Of a DNA stretch of 54,026 nucleotides, positions 41,493 to 50,883 are shown piece after piece; position 1 is the first letter of the stretch; every line of letters begins with the position of its first letter. Source of the stretch: Marinibacterium profundimaris. Its GTDB lineage: Bacteria > Pseudomonadota > Alphaproteobacteria > Rhodobacterales > Rhodobacteraceae. The notes beneath the pieces are model-generated. The model saw only the letters and a program-made list of their open reading frames with translations. It was not told the origin of the DNA and did no database searches. The translations under genes and the position numbers were made by a program. The stretch lies in assembly GCF_002210095.1 (NCBI RefSeq), contig NZ_AQQR01000026.1, positions 1 to 54,026 of the forward strand, read 5' to 3'.

Positions 41493-42701
41493 ATGATCCT
41501 GACAAGTACCGATGACCAGACGGACCTGCCCCGGTACTTTCCGCAGGTCTTCCAGCAGCTTCAGCAGACGAATTACGGTCGGCTGGACATGGTCCTGTCC
41601 GACGGGCGCGTCTTCCGTGCCGAGGGGCGCAATCCCGGCCATGTCGCCGAGGTTCATATCCACAATCCCGATTGCTTCGCCCGCCTGATCCGAGAGGGCG
41701 ATCTTGGCTTCTGCGATGCCTATCTCGACGGCTGGTGGTCGACTCCGGACCTGCAGGCCTTCATGGATTTCGTTCATGCCGAGAACGACGAGATCTACGA
41801 CGGCTTCCCTGGCATGGGGCTGGTGCGCGCCTATGAAAAGCTCCGCTTCTGGCTGCAGCGCAACCACAAGGCGCAGGCGCGCAAGAACATCTCGTACCAT
41901 TACGACCTGGGCAACGATTTCTACAAGCTCTGGCTCGACGACACGATGACCTATTCCTCGGCGCTGTTCGCCACGGGCCAGGAAAGCACCGAAAGCGCCC
42001 AGACCGCCAAGTACAAGAGCCTCGTCGACCAGATGGGCGCGCAGCCAGGCGATCATGTGCTGGAGATCGGCTGCGGCTGGGGTGGCTTCGCGGAATATGC
42101 CGCAAGGGAACGGGGGCTGAAGGTCACCGGGCTGACCATCTCGAAGGAACAGCTGACCTATGCCCAGCAGCGGATCCAGAAGGCCGGGCTGAACGACCTG
42201 GTGGAGTTCAAGCTGCAGGATTACCGCGACGAACGCGGGAATTACGACGGCATCGCCTCGATCGAGATGTTCGAGGCGGTGGGCGAGAAATACTGGCCGG
42301 TCTATTTCGAGACCGTGCGCGAGCGGCTGAAGCCCGGCGCCAATGCCACGCTGCAGATCATCACCGTCGCCGACAGGCGGTGGGAGGTCTACAAGCGCGG
42401 GGTCGACTTCATCCAGAAGTACATCTTCCCCGGCGGCATGCTGCCCTCGCCCTCTGCGCTGCGGGCGCAGATCGACGCGGCCGGGCTGGCCTTTGTCCGG
42501 TCGGTCGAGTTCGGACCGAGCTACGACATCACGCTGCGCCGCTGGCACGAGACCTTCAACGACCGCTGGGAGGCCGTGGCCGCCCATGGTTTCGACGAAA
42601 GGTTCCGCCGGATGTGGAACTTCTACCTGACCTCCTGCGCCGCGACCTTCGACAGCGGCAATTGCGACGTCACCCAGATCACCGTGTCGCGGCCGGGCTG
42701 A
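41493..42701 (+). CDS. cfa: cyclopropane-fatty-acid-phospholipid synthase
   Basis: 402-residue S-adenosylmethionine-dependent enzyme that converts unsaturated acyl chains in membrane phospholipids to cyclopropane chains. SAM-binding motif VLEIGCGWGGFAEYAA, bicarbonate/active-site segment SYHYDLGNDFYKLWLDDTMTYSSALF, GLTISKEQLTYAQQRI and FIQKYIFPGGMLPS are family landmarks. The N-terminal lipid-binding domain is intact. GGGGGAGCCC supports the ATG at 41493; an earlier frame from 41379 is not homologous. trgA follows after 9 bases. Confidence 0.95.
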   Translation: MILTSTDDQTDLPRYFPQVFQQLQQTNYGRLDMVLSDGRVFRAEGRNPGHVAEVHIHNPDCFARLIREGDLGFCDAYLDGWWSTPDLQAFMDFVHAENDEIYDGFPGMGLVRAYEKLRFWLQRNHKAQARKNISYHYDLGNDFYKLWLDDTMTYSSALFATGQESTESAQTAKYKSLVDQMGAQPGDHVLEIGCGWGGFAEYAARERGLKVTGLTISKEQLTYAQQRIQKAGLNDLVEFKLQDYRDERGNYDGIASIEMFEAVGEKYWPVYFETVRERLKPGANATLQIITVADRRWEVYKRGVDFIQKYIFPGGMLPSPSALRAQIDAAGLAFVRSVEFGPSYDITLRRWHETFNDRWEAVAAHGFDERFRRMWNFYLTSCAATFDSGNCDVTQITVSRPG

Positions 42702-42710
42702 CGGACGCGC

Positions 42711-43154
42711 ATGCCGACGGCCGCCCGCCTTGTCGCCGCGCTGAGCCTGGCCCTGGTGGCCTTTGTCGTCTCGGGCCAGGTCATGCCGCTGCTGCCCGAG
42801 GGCACCGGCGTCGGGCCCTGGTTCACGCCGGTCAACATGGCGGTGGCTCTGGTGACTGGCTGGATGGTCATGGGGCCGCGCGCGGGGCGGGGCCAGGTCT
42901 CGGCCATCAACAACGGCGTGACCGGGGTCGTGGCGATGATGTTCTGGGCGCTTTTCGTGCACAGCACCGACGAGATGGTGCGCCTGGCCATGCGCAACCG
43001 CTATGATGGCCCCTTCGAGGCGATCCTCGCGATCCTCTATATTGCCATCGATTACGCCACGATGATCGCGAGCGTCATGATCATCGTGACCCTGCTGGCC
43101 GGGGGGGTGGCGGCCGGGCTCGCGACCGAATATGCCCACAGGAGATGGCGCTGA
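42711..43154 (+). CDS. trgA: TrgA family membrane protein (tellurite resistance)
   Basis: 147-residue membrane protein with four predicted helices (AARLVAALSLALVAFVVSGQVM, GPWFTPVNMAVALVTGWMVMG, AMMFWALFVHSTDEMV and IASVMIIVTLLAGGVAAGLATEYAHRR). TrgA of Rhodobacter sphaeroides forms a tellurite-resistance locus with trgB and cysK, the same order as here. The biochemical role is unknown. Confidence 0.87.
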   Translation: MPTAARLVAALSLALVAFVVSGQVMPLLPEGTGVGPWFTPVNMAVALVTGWMVMGPRAGRGQVSAINNGVTGVVAMMFWALFVHSTDEMVRLAMRNRYDGPFEAILAILYIAIDYATMIASVMIIVTLLAGGVAAGLATEYAHRRWR

Positions 43155-43182
43155 GGCGCCGACAGCAGCAGGGCGGCGCGAT

Positions 43183-44298
43183 TTGGCTGAGATCTTTCTG
43201 TTCGGACGGCTGCGGCATGCGCCGCTGCTGGAGATTGTCCTTGGCCGACCCGTGGCTGCCTTGGTGCGGCCCGCGCGCCTTCCGGGGCACAAGCCGGTGC
43301 TGGCCGGGCCACGAGGGCCGGTGACGCTGATCCCCGATCCCGGCGGGGCGGGGGCCCCCGGCCTGCTTCTGGGCGGGCTCACGGATGTCGAGATCGAGCG
43401 GCTGCATTTCTATTGCGCCGTGCATGGCGCGGCCCCGCTGGACGTGACGACCGATGGCGGCGAAGCGACGGCCTTTGTGACGCAGGCACCCGAGGCACCG
43501 AAGGACGGGGCAGGGGACTTCGATCCCGACACCTGGCAGGCCGAGGGCGCCCCGCATGCGATGCTGGTGGCGGTAGAGGTCATGGCGCAATACGGCCGCT
43601 GGCCGGCCAAGGATTTCGGCGCGCACCGGCTCAAGGCGATCGAGACCCGCGCCGCCGCCCGCCTGCGCGCCCCGCAGCGCGCCCGGCCCTCGCGCTTCGA
43701 CCTGGACCGCGACGTGGAGCTGCAGGCGCGGACGCTGCCCTATCTCAACTTCTTCTCGGTGACCGAAGTCAACCTGCGCCACCGTCAGTTCGATGGCTCC
43801 ATGGGCCCGGTCATCAACCGCGCCGCCATCGGGGTGGGCGATGCGGCCATCGTGCTGCCCTATGATCCGGTGCGGGACGAGGTGCTGCTGGTCCAGCAGT
43901 TCCGCGCCGCGCCCTATATCGCCGGCGATACCGCGCCCTGGACCTGGGAGGCGCCCGCGGGCCTGGTGGATCCGGGCGAATCCCCGGAAACGGCGGCCTA
44001 CCGCGAGGCCGAAGAGGAGGCAAAGGTCCGCCTGTCCCGCCTGGAACGGGTGGCCGGGGCCTATTCCTCGACCGGATCCTCGACCGAATTCTCGCACATC
44101 TTCGTGGGGATCGCGGACCTTGACGGTGCCGGCGAACTGGGCGGGCTGGAGGCCGAGGGCGAGGATATTCACGGCGAAGTCATGGCCTTCGACGCCTTCT
44201 TCGACGATCTGCAGGCCGGCCGCTTCGTCAACCTGCAACTGGTGACCGCCGGCTTGTGGCTGGCACTGAACCGCGAGAGGCTGCGCAGCGGGGGCTGA
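43183..44298 (+). CDS. trgB: TrgB, gamma-glutamylcyclotransferase-like + NUDIX protein
   Basis: About 371 residues in two domains. The N-terminal LAEIFLFGRLRHAPLLEIVLGRP resembles the GGCT-like fold (residues 1-120). The C-terminal half is a NUDIX hydrolase similar to ADP-ribose pyrophosphatases: GLVDPGESPETAAYREAEEEAKV follows GX5EX7REUXEEXGU except that Lys replaces the final Gly. The probable start is TTG at 43183; an ATG at 43132 overlapping trgA is possible but unsupported. Second gene of the trgA-trgB-cysK locus. Confidence 0.87.
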   Translation: MAEIFLFGRLRHAPLLEIVLGRPVAALVRPARLPGHKPVLAGPRGPVTLIPDPGGAGAPGLLLGGLTDVEIERLHFYCAVHGAAPLDVTTDGGEATAFVTQAPEAPKDGAGDFDPDTWQAEGAPHAMLVAVEVMAQYGRWPAKDFGAHRLKAIETRAAARLRAPQRARPSRFDLDRDVELQARTLPYLNFFSVTEVNLRHRQFDGSMGPVINRAAIGVGDAAIVLPYDPVRDEVLLVQQFRAAPYIAGDTAPWTWEAPAGLVDPGESPETAAYREAEEEAKVRLSRLERVAGAYSSTGSSTEFSHIFVGIADLDGAGELGGLEAEGEDIHGEVMAFDAFFDDLQAGRFVNLQLVTAGLWLALNRERLRSGG

Positions 44299-44362
44299 CC
44301 GCTTGTTGTCCCGGGATGCGGGCGCTACACCTTCTGACCAAACGACAAGACTGGGGGCGCCC

Positions 44363-45397
44363 ATGCGCATTGCACGAGACCTGGCCGACGCCGTCGGCAA
44401 CACGCCACTGATCCGGCTGCGGAAAGCCAGTGAAGAAACCGGCTGCGAGATCCTGGGCAAGGCCGAATTCCTCAACCCCGGACAATCGGTCAAGGACCGG
44501 GCGGCGCTTTACATCATCCGCGACGCGGTGAAGCGCGGGGTATTGCAGCCCGGTGGCACCATCGTCGAGGGCACGGCCGGCAATACTGGCATCGGGCTCG
44601 CGCTTGTCGGGGCGTCGATGGGGTTCAAGACGGTCATCGTCATCCCCGAGACGCAGAGCCAGGAAAAGAAGGACATGCTGCGGCTGGCCGGCGCCGAGCT
44701 GGTCCAGGTGCCCGCCGCCCCTTACAAGAACCCCAACAACTACGTGCGCTATTCCCAGCGCCTGGCCGAGAAGCTGGCCGGGACGGAACCGCATGGCGCG
44801 ATCTGGGCGAACCAGTTCGACAACGTCGCCAACCGGCAGGCCCATATCGAAACGACGGGCCCCGAGATCTGGGAACAGACCGGCGGCAAGGTCGACGGCT
44901 TCGTCGCCTCCGTGGGGTCCGGCGGGACGCTGGCCGGCGTGGCCGCGGCGCTGCAGCCCAAGGGTGTGAAGATCGCCATTGCCGATCCGAAAGGCTCGGC
45001 GCTGTTCGAATATTACGCCCATGGCGAACTGGGCACCGACGGGTCCTCGATTACCGAGGGGATCGGACAGGGGCGCATCACCGCCAATCTCGAAGGCTTC
45101 ACGCCCGATTTCGCCTACCAGGTCCCCGATGAGGAGGCGCTGCCGATCATCTTCGACCTGCTGCGCGAAGAGGGGCTGGTGATGGGCGGATCGACGGGCA
45201 TCAACATCGCCGGCGCCATCCGCCTCGCACGCGAATTGGGGCCGGGCCACACGATCGTGACCGTGCTGTGCGATTACGGCACGCGCTACCAGTCCAAGCT
45301 CTTCAATCCGAGCTTCCTGAAGGACAAGGGCCTGCCGATCCCCGACTGGATGGGCCGCGGCCCGGCCAGCATCCCGGGCGTTTTCGAGGACGATTGA
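44363..45397 (+). CDS. cysK: cysteine synthase A
   Basis: 344-residue PLP enzyme converting O-acetylserine and sulfide to cysteine in the cytosol. Lys44 in EFLNPGQSVKDRAA forms the Schiff base; VEGTAGNTGIGLALVGASMG (substrate loop) and VGSGGTLAGVAAAL (phosphate-binding Gly-rich loop) are present. Somewhat longer than E. coli CysK. Third gene of the trg locus, where extra cysteine or thiols help survive tellurite. GGGGGCGCCC precedes the ATG. The mscS gene begins four bases after the stop. Confidence 0.94.
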   Translation: MRIARDLADAVGNTPLIRLRKASEETGCEILGKAEFLNPGQSVKDRAALYIIRDAVKRGVLQPGGTIVEGTAGNTGIGLALVGASMGFKTVIVIPETQSQEKKDMLRLAGAELVQVPAAPYKNPNNYVRYSQRLAEKLAGTEPHGAIWANQFDNVANRQAHIETTGPEIWEQTGGKVDGFVASVGSGGTLAGVAAALQPKGVKIAIADPKGSALFEYYAHGELGTDGSSITEGIGQGRITANLEGFTPDFAYQVPDEEALPIIFDLLREEGLVMGGSTGINIAGAIRLARELGPGHTIVTVLCDYGTRYQSKLFNPSFLKDKGLPIPDWMGRGPASIPGVFEDD

Positions 45398-45401
45398 CCT
45401 C

Positions 45402-47882
45402 ATGTTGATATTCAAGCGCCTTCTCGCGGTCCTCAGCCTTCTGCTTTGGGCCACCCTGTCTGTCGCCCAGTCGGCAAGCGACGCCACGATCGACCCCGAC
45501 GCCTGGCAGGCTCTGGTGTCGCGCGCCGAGACGGTGCTGGATGCCGACCGGGCCTCGGACGACGCGCTGGAGTCCATGCGCGCCGAGATCGCGTCCTACC
45601 GGGAGCGGTTCGCCGATGCCCGCGACGAGAACGCCACGCGGATCCGAACGCTGCAATCGCAGCTCGACGCGCTGGGACCGGCACCCGAGGACGGCGAGGA
45701 GGCTCCGGCCATCGCCGAGACCCGGGCACAGCTGCAGGACAGGCTGGAAGAACTGCGCGCGCCATCGGTGGTGGCGGAGGCCGCTTATAACGAGGCCAAC
45801 GGCCTGATCGCCGAGATCGACGCGCGGCTGCGGTCGCGTCAGACCGAAGAGCTCTTCACCCGCGATCCGATCCCGATCAACCCCGCGCTCTGGCCCGATG
45901 CCTGGCGCGCGGTCGTGGGCTTTGTCGAGGACACGATCGAGGAGACCCAGCGCGCGCTGAACAACGAAGTCACGCGCCAGCAGGCCGTCAGCTCGGCCCC
46001 GATCATCACCTTCCTGCTGGTGCTGGGCGCTTTCGCCATCCTGCGCGGACGGGCGCTGGCCGGGCGGCTGGGGGATTACCTGCGCAGCTTCGGCGGGGCC
46101 GGCAGCGGGGTCTGGACCTTCGTTGTCTCGCTGGGCCGGATCATCATCCCCGCGCTTGGTGTGCTGCTGATCCTGACCGCCCTGAAGGTGACCGGGCTGA
46201 CCGGTATGCGCGGCAACGCGATCCTCAACGCCATGTTCCACTGGTCGCTGATCCTTCTGGCCTTCGCCTGGCTCGGAGAGCGTCTGTACGACACCCGGGA
46301 CGGCGAGGGATTGATCCCCTACGCCAGCCACACCAAGGCCGAAATCCGGGCCACGATCTGGACCATGGCGCTTGTGCTGGTGTTCAAGGATGCAGCGGAC
46401 CTGATGATCGGGCTCGAGAACATGGATGCCGCCGTGGCGTCCGTGATCCGGCTGCCGATCGTGGTGGTGGGCGGCATGGTTCTGTTCCGGCTGATTACGA
46501 TCAGCCGCCCTGACCGGTCCGAAGCCGAGGCCGCGACGGACAGCGCCTCGGTCGAGGACGACGACGATCCCGATGCGGTGTCCAGCGTGCGGAGCAGCCT
46601 GTTCCGCATCATGCCGCCGATCCGCACCGCGGCGCAGATCATCGCCGTGGCCGCGCCGCTGGCGGCGGCCGCCGGCTACATGAACGCCGCCGAGGCGGCG
46701 CTCTACCCGATGATGTGGACCCTGGCGATCCTGGCCCTGGCCGCGGTGCTGCAGCGGTTCATCGCGGGAATATACGGCTATGCCACGGGGCAGGGCGACG
46801 GGGCGATGGATTCGCTCTTTGCCGTGCTCACGGGCTTTATCCTGGCCGCCGTCTGCCTGCCCTTCATCGCCCTGATCTGGGGCGTGCGCGACAGCGACCT
46901 GGGCGAGCTCTGGACCCGCTTCCTGCAGGGGATGACGATCGGCGGCGCGCAGATTTCGCCCGTCGACTTCCTGACCTTCCTGCTGGTCTTCGTCCTGGGC
47001 TACGGCCTGACCCGGCTGTTCCAGGGGGCGATGAAATCCTCGCTTCTGCCGAAAACCAAGATCGACCCGGGCGGGCAGAATGCCATCGTGTCGGGCATCG
47101 GCTACCTGGGGATCTTCCTGGCGGGCCTGATCGCGGTGACGAGCGCGGGCATCGACCTGTCGTCGCTGGCGATCATCGCCTCGGCGCTGACCGTCGGCAT
47201 CGGTTTCGGCCTGCAGACCATCGTGTCGAACTTCGTCTCGGGCATCATCCTGCTGATCGAACGCCCGGTGGCCGAGGGCGACTGGATCGAGGTCGCCGGC
47301 ACCATGGGCATCGTCAAGGACATCTCGGTCCGGGCGACGCGGATCGAGACCTTCGACCGCACCGATGTGATCGTGCCGAACTCCGACCTGATCTCGGGCT
47401 CGGTGACGAACTACACGCGGACGCCGACGGGGCGGGTGATCATCGCGGTGGGCGTGGCCTATGGCAGCGACACCAAGAAGGTCGAGAAGATCCTGCTGGA
47501 GATCGCCGAAGATCACCCGATGGTGGTTGCCCGCCCGGCGCCCTTCATCGTGTTCCAGGGCTTCGGCGCGGATGCGCTGGATTTCGAGATCCGCGTGATC
47601 ATCCGCGACGTGGGATGGGGCCTGCAGGTGCGGACAGAGATCAACCACGCCATTGCCGAACGTTTCGCCGAGGAAGGGATCGAGATCCCCTTCGCACAGC
47701 GCGACATCTGGCTGCGCAACCCCGAGGCGCTGGCCAAGGACCACGCGCGCCCCGATCCTGGGCCTGCGCCTTCGGCGGGCTCTTCCAGCGCGGGCTCGAA
47801 GCCCGAACCGCAATGGGAGCTTGACGCGGCACCCGACGCGGACTCTGGGGGCCCTGACGACGGACCCGGGGAAGCGCGGTGA
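45402..47882 (+). CDS. DUF3772-type large mechanosensitive channel (MscS family)
   Basis: 826-residue inner-membrane channel. It has a signal peptide (1-22, AVLSLLLWATLSVAQ-SAS), then a periplasmic coiled-coil DUF3772-like domain (25-180) with heptad repeats of Glu/Arg. About eight membrane helices follow (from residue 195), and the MscS pore and beta domain is at about 580-780 with GIGFGLQTIVSNFVSGIILLIERPVAEGDWIEV, DVIVPNSDLISGSVTN and a C-terminal mixed alpha/beta domain. It releases solutes on osmotic downshock. The 3' end is Pro/Ala/Ser rich. It may be co-transcribed with cysK. Confidence 0.93.
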   Translation: MLIFKRLLAVLSLLLWATLSVAQSASDATIDPDAWQALVSRAETVLDADRASDDALESMRAEIASYRERFADARDENATRIRTLQSQLDALGPAPEDGEEAPAIAETRAQLQDRLEELRAPSVVAEAAYNEANGLIAEIDARLRSRQTEELFTRDPIPINPALWPDAWRAVVGFVEDTIEETQRALNNEVTRQQAVSSAPIITFLLVLGAFAILRGRALAGRLGDYLRSFGGAGSGVWTFVVSLGRIIIPALGVLLILTALKVTGLTGMRGNAILNAMFHWSLILLAFAWLGERLYDTRDGEGLIPYASHTKAEIRATIWTMALVLVFKDAADLMIGLENMDAAVASVIRLPIVVVGGMVLFRLITISRPDRSEAEAATDSASVEDDDDPDAVSSVRSSLFRIMPPIRTAAQIIAVAAPLAAAAGYMNAAEAALYPMMWTLAILALAAVLQRFIAGIYGYATGQGDGAMDSLFAVLTGFILAAVCLPFIALIWGVRDSDLGELWTRFLQGMTIGGAQISPVDFLTFLLVFVLGYGLTRLFQGAMKSSLLPKTKIDPGGQNAIVSGIGYLGIFLAGLIAVTSAGIDLSSLAIIASALTVGIGFGLQTIVSNFVSGIILLIERPVAEGDWIEVAGTMGIVKDISVRATRIETFDRTDVIVPNSDLISGSVTNYTRTPTGRVIIAVGVAYGSDTKKVEKILLEIAEDHPMVVARPAPFIVFQGFGADALDFEIRVIIRDVGWGLQVRTEINHAIAERFAEEGIEIPFAQRDIWLRNPEALAKDHARPDPGPAPSAGSSSAGSKPEPQWELDAAPDADSGGPDDGPGEAR

Positions 47883-47926
47883 CCTGACGCCATGGTGGCG
47901 TGTGGTACACCATCCTGGAATGAGAG

Positions 47927-47957
47927 CCGGCCGGCGCCTTTGCGTTCGGCCGGTTTT
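47927..47957 (+). terminator. intrinsic terminator after the mscS-type gene
   Basis: 7-bp GC stem CCGGCCG / CGGCCGG with a 13-base loop followed by TTTTCTT, 45 bases after the stop. Fits a rho-independent terminator of the trg-mscS transcript. Confidence 0.75.
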
Positions 47958-48078
47958 CTTGTCGGGAGCTGCCGGGCAACTGCCGCCCGGACGCCCGGTC
48001 AGGTATTCGATCCTACGGTTTGCTGGTGCGATCTTTTCTCGGTCCTGGAAGGACGCAACATGGGACAAGGTCGTCACG

Positions 48079-48282
48079 GAGATGAACCGAACGATCAAGG
48101 AGGCGACCGGGAAACGGTACGATTGCGACAGCCACGATCAGCTGCTCTCGCACCACGGCGACCTAACGGAAGCATACAACCTCACACCCAGGCCGATGCG
48201 CTACGCATACACCTGCAATACTTGGCCTCCAGGGCCAGTCGCTTCATCCCGAGTCCAAGCCACTAAAGGCCGGATTGAACAC
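48079..48282 (+). pseudogene. decayed C-terminal end of an IS481-type transposase
   Basis: In the forward direction EMNRTIKEATGKRYDCDSHDQL matches the conserved end of IS481 transposases (ERMNRTIKEATVKRYHYDSHDQL). After a frameshift LASRASRFIPSPSH corresponds to the ...SEPDRF-x-x-NPIH segment, and a second shift gives KAGLNT, matching the terminal PGLNT. No start, catalytic triad or inverted repeats remain. It lies between mscS and the tRNA-Ser insertion site, a place where mobile DNA accumulates. Confidence 0.7.
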
Positions 48283-48477
48283 TTGGGCCTATGCAGGAGG
48301 TGAGTGAGAGCCGGCGCAGCTGAAAACAGCCTGACCGCGGGTGGCGACAACTGCGACGGGGGAGAGGTGCTCGTTCACCGGGCGCCTTCCGTCGGTCCGC
48401 GGACCAGCAGCCGACGCCGTGCCAAGGCTATTTCCGGGCCGCAGTCGAACTAGTTTTACAAGTCGTCGCGCACCGTC
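48283..48477. other. short spacer before tRNA-Ser
   Basis: Remaining spacer between the IS481 remnant and the tRNA promoter. No gene seen on the plus strand; on the minus strand it carries the read-through end of the recombinase frame, which stops at 48289. Confidence 0.5.
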
Positions 48478-50148
48478 TTGCAGTCGCCATGGAATCTTTG
48501 CTAAGGGGGCCGGACGGAGAGGTGGCCGAGTGGTCGAAGGCGCACGCCTGGAAAGTGTGTAGGCGGGAAACCGTCTCCAGGGTTCGAATCCCTGTCTCTC
48601 CGCCATTTTGCAATCCGGCATGGATTCCCCCCTTAACACTTTGAACAGAAACGAAACCTCCGGGGTTCGAAACCCCTCATTCCGGCAGTAGGCCAGACGG
48701 TCCTTGAAAGCCAGTCTCAGGACGAGTCGTTGCAGGTCGAAACGACCAGTTTCCCAGACTTTCCAAAGGTTTGCGGGAAATCTGATCGCGAGTTCGAACA
48801 TTTGCTCGAAGGTTGCTTTCGGCTTGCCCGCAGTTTCGGCTTTTTCAGCGAGCAGCAGCTTTTCCTGTTCGATCTGCCCGATTTTCTTTTCATACGCCTT
48901 GATGACCGTGCTGGTGTCCGCCTCCATGAGACGGGAGAGCAAGGCTTCGACCTGCGCATCCAGTTCCTTGATCTTGCTGGTATAGAGCGCGGCATTCTCA
49001 CGGGCGCGGTCCTGGCGCTCATTCCACGCAGCACTGAACATGCGCTTGGCAATCGAGAGCTTCGCAGGTGACGGGGTAATGTCATTGAGCAGCACGGCAA
49101 ACTCCCCTTCAATCACATCGCGGCGGATGGATTTACGGTAGGAGGAACAGCCCTTGTGGAAGCACATATAGTAGGGATGTTTCTTGCCCGTCTTGCTCTT
49201 CGACCAGCAGGAGGTCAGCGGGTGTTCACAGTCACCGCACAGGGCAAAGCCGCGCAGCGGGAAGTCTTCGTTGATGTCCGCCCGTGCGGCGACACGCGCC
49301 CCTTCACGGATACGGTCCTGCACACGGGTGTAGGTATCGAGCGAGATCAGCCCGTCATGCTGGCCTTTGCGAAGCGTGATGCCCCAGGCAGGCACTTCGA
49401 TATATCCGGCATAGTGCGGACGGCTCAGCAGGCGGATGACCTCCTCATAGCGCACGAAGCCGTTCGGGAAGCGGGAGGCGAATGCAGGTTCGGATTCCAG
49501 ATAGGTCTTCACCTCGGACTGAGAGGCAAAGCGCCCGCAGGCAAAGCCTTCAAGGGCTTCGGCAATGATCGTGGCGAGCGGTTCGTCCCGGACCAGCAAC
49601 TTGCCATGTCCGGCCACACGTTCATAGCGAAAGCCCGGCGGTGCGGGGAAACACCAGTAACCGTTCATGGTACGGGCGCGCATGCGGTTGGTGGTCTGTT
49701 CGCGGTTCTTCTGGCGCTGGTGTTGTGAGACGGACGCGAGCAGGTTCTCAATCAGGACGGAATCGGAATCCTCGCCGAAAGTGATAGAAGGGCTTTCGAG
49801 CTTGCCGCCAAGGTCTTTCAAGGTCCGGCGCAGCGTCCAGTGGCTTTCAATGTCACGGGCAAAGCGACTGATATCGTCAATAATAACGATGATGCCTTCG
49901 CGCCGCATGGCCTTGATGAAGGCGATCAGTTCGTTGAAAGACGGGCGATCCATCAGCCCACCGGAAACACCGCGCTCATGGAACACCCTGATCACCTCAT
50001 AGCCTTTGCGTTCGGCATATTCGCGGCAGCGCGTGGCCTGTGAGTCAAGGCCGTGGCCTTCCTCTACCTGTCGGGCGGAAGACACGCGGCAATAGATCAG
50101 GGCTTTTGGGGTATCGGTATCTGGAATCTTGAAGTGTTCTGCGCTCAT
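48289..50148 (-). CDS. large serine recombinase with read-through C-terminus
   Basis: Site-specific recombinase, 619 residues. Resolvase catalytic domain starts [23 protein letters not shown] with catalytic Ser23; a recombinase domain, a zinc-ribbon CGDC...CFHKGC and a coiled coil (390-440, [21 protein letters not shown]) follow. The last 105 residues are not part of the family: from about residue 515 the frame crosses tRNA-Ser antisense (giving [22 protein letters not shown]) and continues into chromosomal DNA to a stop at 48289. So the C-terminus depends on the insertion site. The start overlaps the upstream gene's stop (ATGA). Confidence 0.9.
   Translation of the reverse strand: MSAEHFKIPDTDTPKALIYCRVSSARQVEEGHGLDSQATRCREYAERKGYEVIRVFHERGVSGGLMDRPSFNELIAFIKAMRREGIIVIIDDISRFARDIESHWTLRRTLKDLGGKLESPSITFGEDSDSVLIENLLASVSQHQRQKNREQTTNRMRARTMNGYWCFPAPPGFRYERVAGHGKLLVRDEPLATIIAEALEGFACGRFASQSEVKTYLESEPAFASRFPNGFVRYEEVIRLLSRPHYAGYIEVPAWGITLRKGQHDGLISLDTYTRVQDRIREGARVAARADINEDFPLRGFALCGDCEHPLTSCWSKSKTGKKHPYYMCFHKGCSSYRKSIRRDVIEGEFAVLLNDITPSPAKLSIAKRMFSAAWNERQDRARENAALYTSKIKELDAQVEALLSRLMEADTSTVIKAYEKKIGQIEQEKLLLAEKAETAGKPKATFEQMFELAIRFPANLWKVWETGRFDLQRLVLRLAFKDRLAYCRNEGFRTPEVSFLFKVLRGESMPDCKMAERQGFEPWRRFPAYTLSRRAPSTTRPPLRPAPLAKIPWRLQDGARRLVKLVRLRPGNSLGTASAAGPRTDGRRPVNEHLSPVAVVATRGQAVFSCAGSHSPPA
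48478..48506 (+). promoter_or_regulatory. candidate promoter of tRNA-Ser
   Basis: TTGCAG (48478-48483), 17-base spacer, CTAAGG (48501-48506), 9 bases before the tRNA 5' end. The -35 is near consensus while the -10 is weak, and a tRNA gene is expected to have a good promoter, so the call is moderate. Confidence 0.45.
48516..48605 (+). tRNA. tRNA-Ser (anticodon GGA)
   Basis: 90-base serine tRNA with GGAGAGG / TCTCTCC acceptor stem, anticodon stem CACGC / GTGTG around loop CTGGAAA (anticodon GGA at 48550-48552), a long variable arm with GGCGGGAAACCGTC, T arm AGGGTTCGAATCCCT and encoded CCA (48603-48605). It reads UCC and UCU. The 3' end is the chromosome-element border of element 2. Confidence 0.95.
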
Positions 50149-50474
50149 GGTCGCTCCTCTTGTTTTTGATTGTCAGGGGATGCGACTGTTTCGCGCGGCA
50201 GGTCTTCAAGGCAGATGTAGCTTAGCACATCATCGAAGCCCACGTCACTTTCGGGGAAGAGTTTATCCCCAGGCTTGACGCTGAAGCCGAGATCGACAAA
50301 CGCCACCATCACCTGCCACAGAGCAAGCAGACATTCCTTCTGCTGATCTTCGCTCAGACCTTCGCCTTCCAGTTCAGACCCGTAGTCGTCCAACAGGCGA
50401 TCACCGAGTGATCCTGGCGGCCCGAGCGTGCTGGTGTCCTTCAGTTCGGTTCTTGTTTTCCCTCTATCTTTCAT
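50145..50474 (-). CDS. hypothetical protein of element 2
   Basis: 109 residues, acidic, not recognised: ELKDTSTLGPPGSLGDRLLDDYGSELEGEGLSEDQQKECLLALWQVMVAFVDLGFSVKPGDKLF. The helical middle (QQKECLLALWQVMVAFVDLG) resembles a small accessory protein often found beside serine recombinases on ICEs. AAAGGA lies 6 bases before the ATG. The stop overlaps the recombinase start by four bases. Confidence 0.72.
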   Translation of the reverse strand: MKDRGKTRTELKDTSTLGPPGSLGDRLLDDYGSELEGEGLSEDQQKECLLALWQVMVAFVDLGFSVKPGDKLFPESDVGFDDVLSYICLEDLPRETVASPDNQKQEERP

Positions 50475-50556
50475 GGTGCGTCCTTTCTGTTTTTCTTGTT
50501 GATGGCAGGACGGGCGCGGCCCCACACAGCCAAGCGCCCGTCCGTTGTTCGGTTAG

Positions 50557-50883
50557 TCACCTGCGGAAGCGTGCCGGACGCTCAGACCGGGAACGGTTGC
50601 TTCCCTGTTCGGCCTGTTGGTCGGTGTTCCGCTCCAGACTACGTTCGCGCTTCAGATCGCGGACAACGCCGTGGGCTTCACGGGCGAGTTCGGCCACGCG
50701 CAGCAACTCGCTTGCCGAGAACGATTGCGTCTCCTGGAGATGTCCGTCCTTGTCCTCGTAAATCTTGGCCAGAGAGACCGTGTAGTACGGGCCTTTCTCG
50801 GATGCGTTCTCCCAGATACTCGCCTTCAGGCGGCTGTCGCGCAGGGTTTCAATCGGTTTGTTGGATACAGTTGTACTGTCCAT
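50557..50883 (-). CDS. hypothetical protein of element 2
   Basis: 108 residues, basic. RDSRLKASIWENASEKGPYYTVSLAKIYEDKDGHLQETQSFSASELLRVAELAREAHGVVRDLKRER is a compact alpha/beta pattern like small conjugal-element proteins that regulate or bind nucleic acids (a related pattern is seen in DUF736/YqaJ-neighbour proteins). It ends in a disordered Arg/Gln tail. AAGGAG lies 7 bases before the ATG. Confidence 0.72.
   Translation of the reverse strand: MDSTTVSNKPIETLRDSRLKASIWENASEKGPYYTVSLAKIYEDKDGHLQETQSFSASELLRVAELAREAHGVVRDLKRERSLERNTDQQAEQGSNRSRSERPARFRR

Noticed and set aside
48606-48720. Second att copy of element 2 inside the window
   Set aside because: No repeat of the tRNA-Ser 3' end found to the right; the GGTTCGAAACCCC-like sequence near 48663 is within the recombinase gene and not a tRNA.
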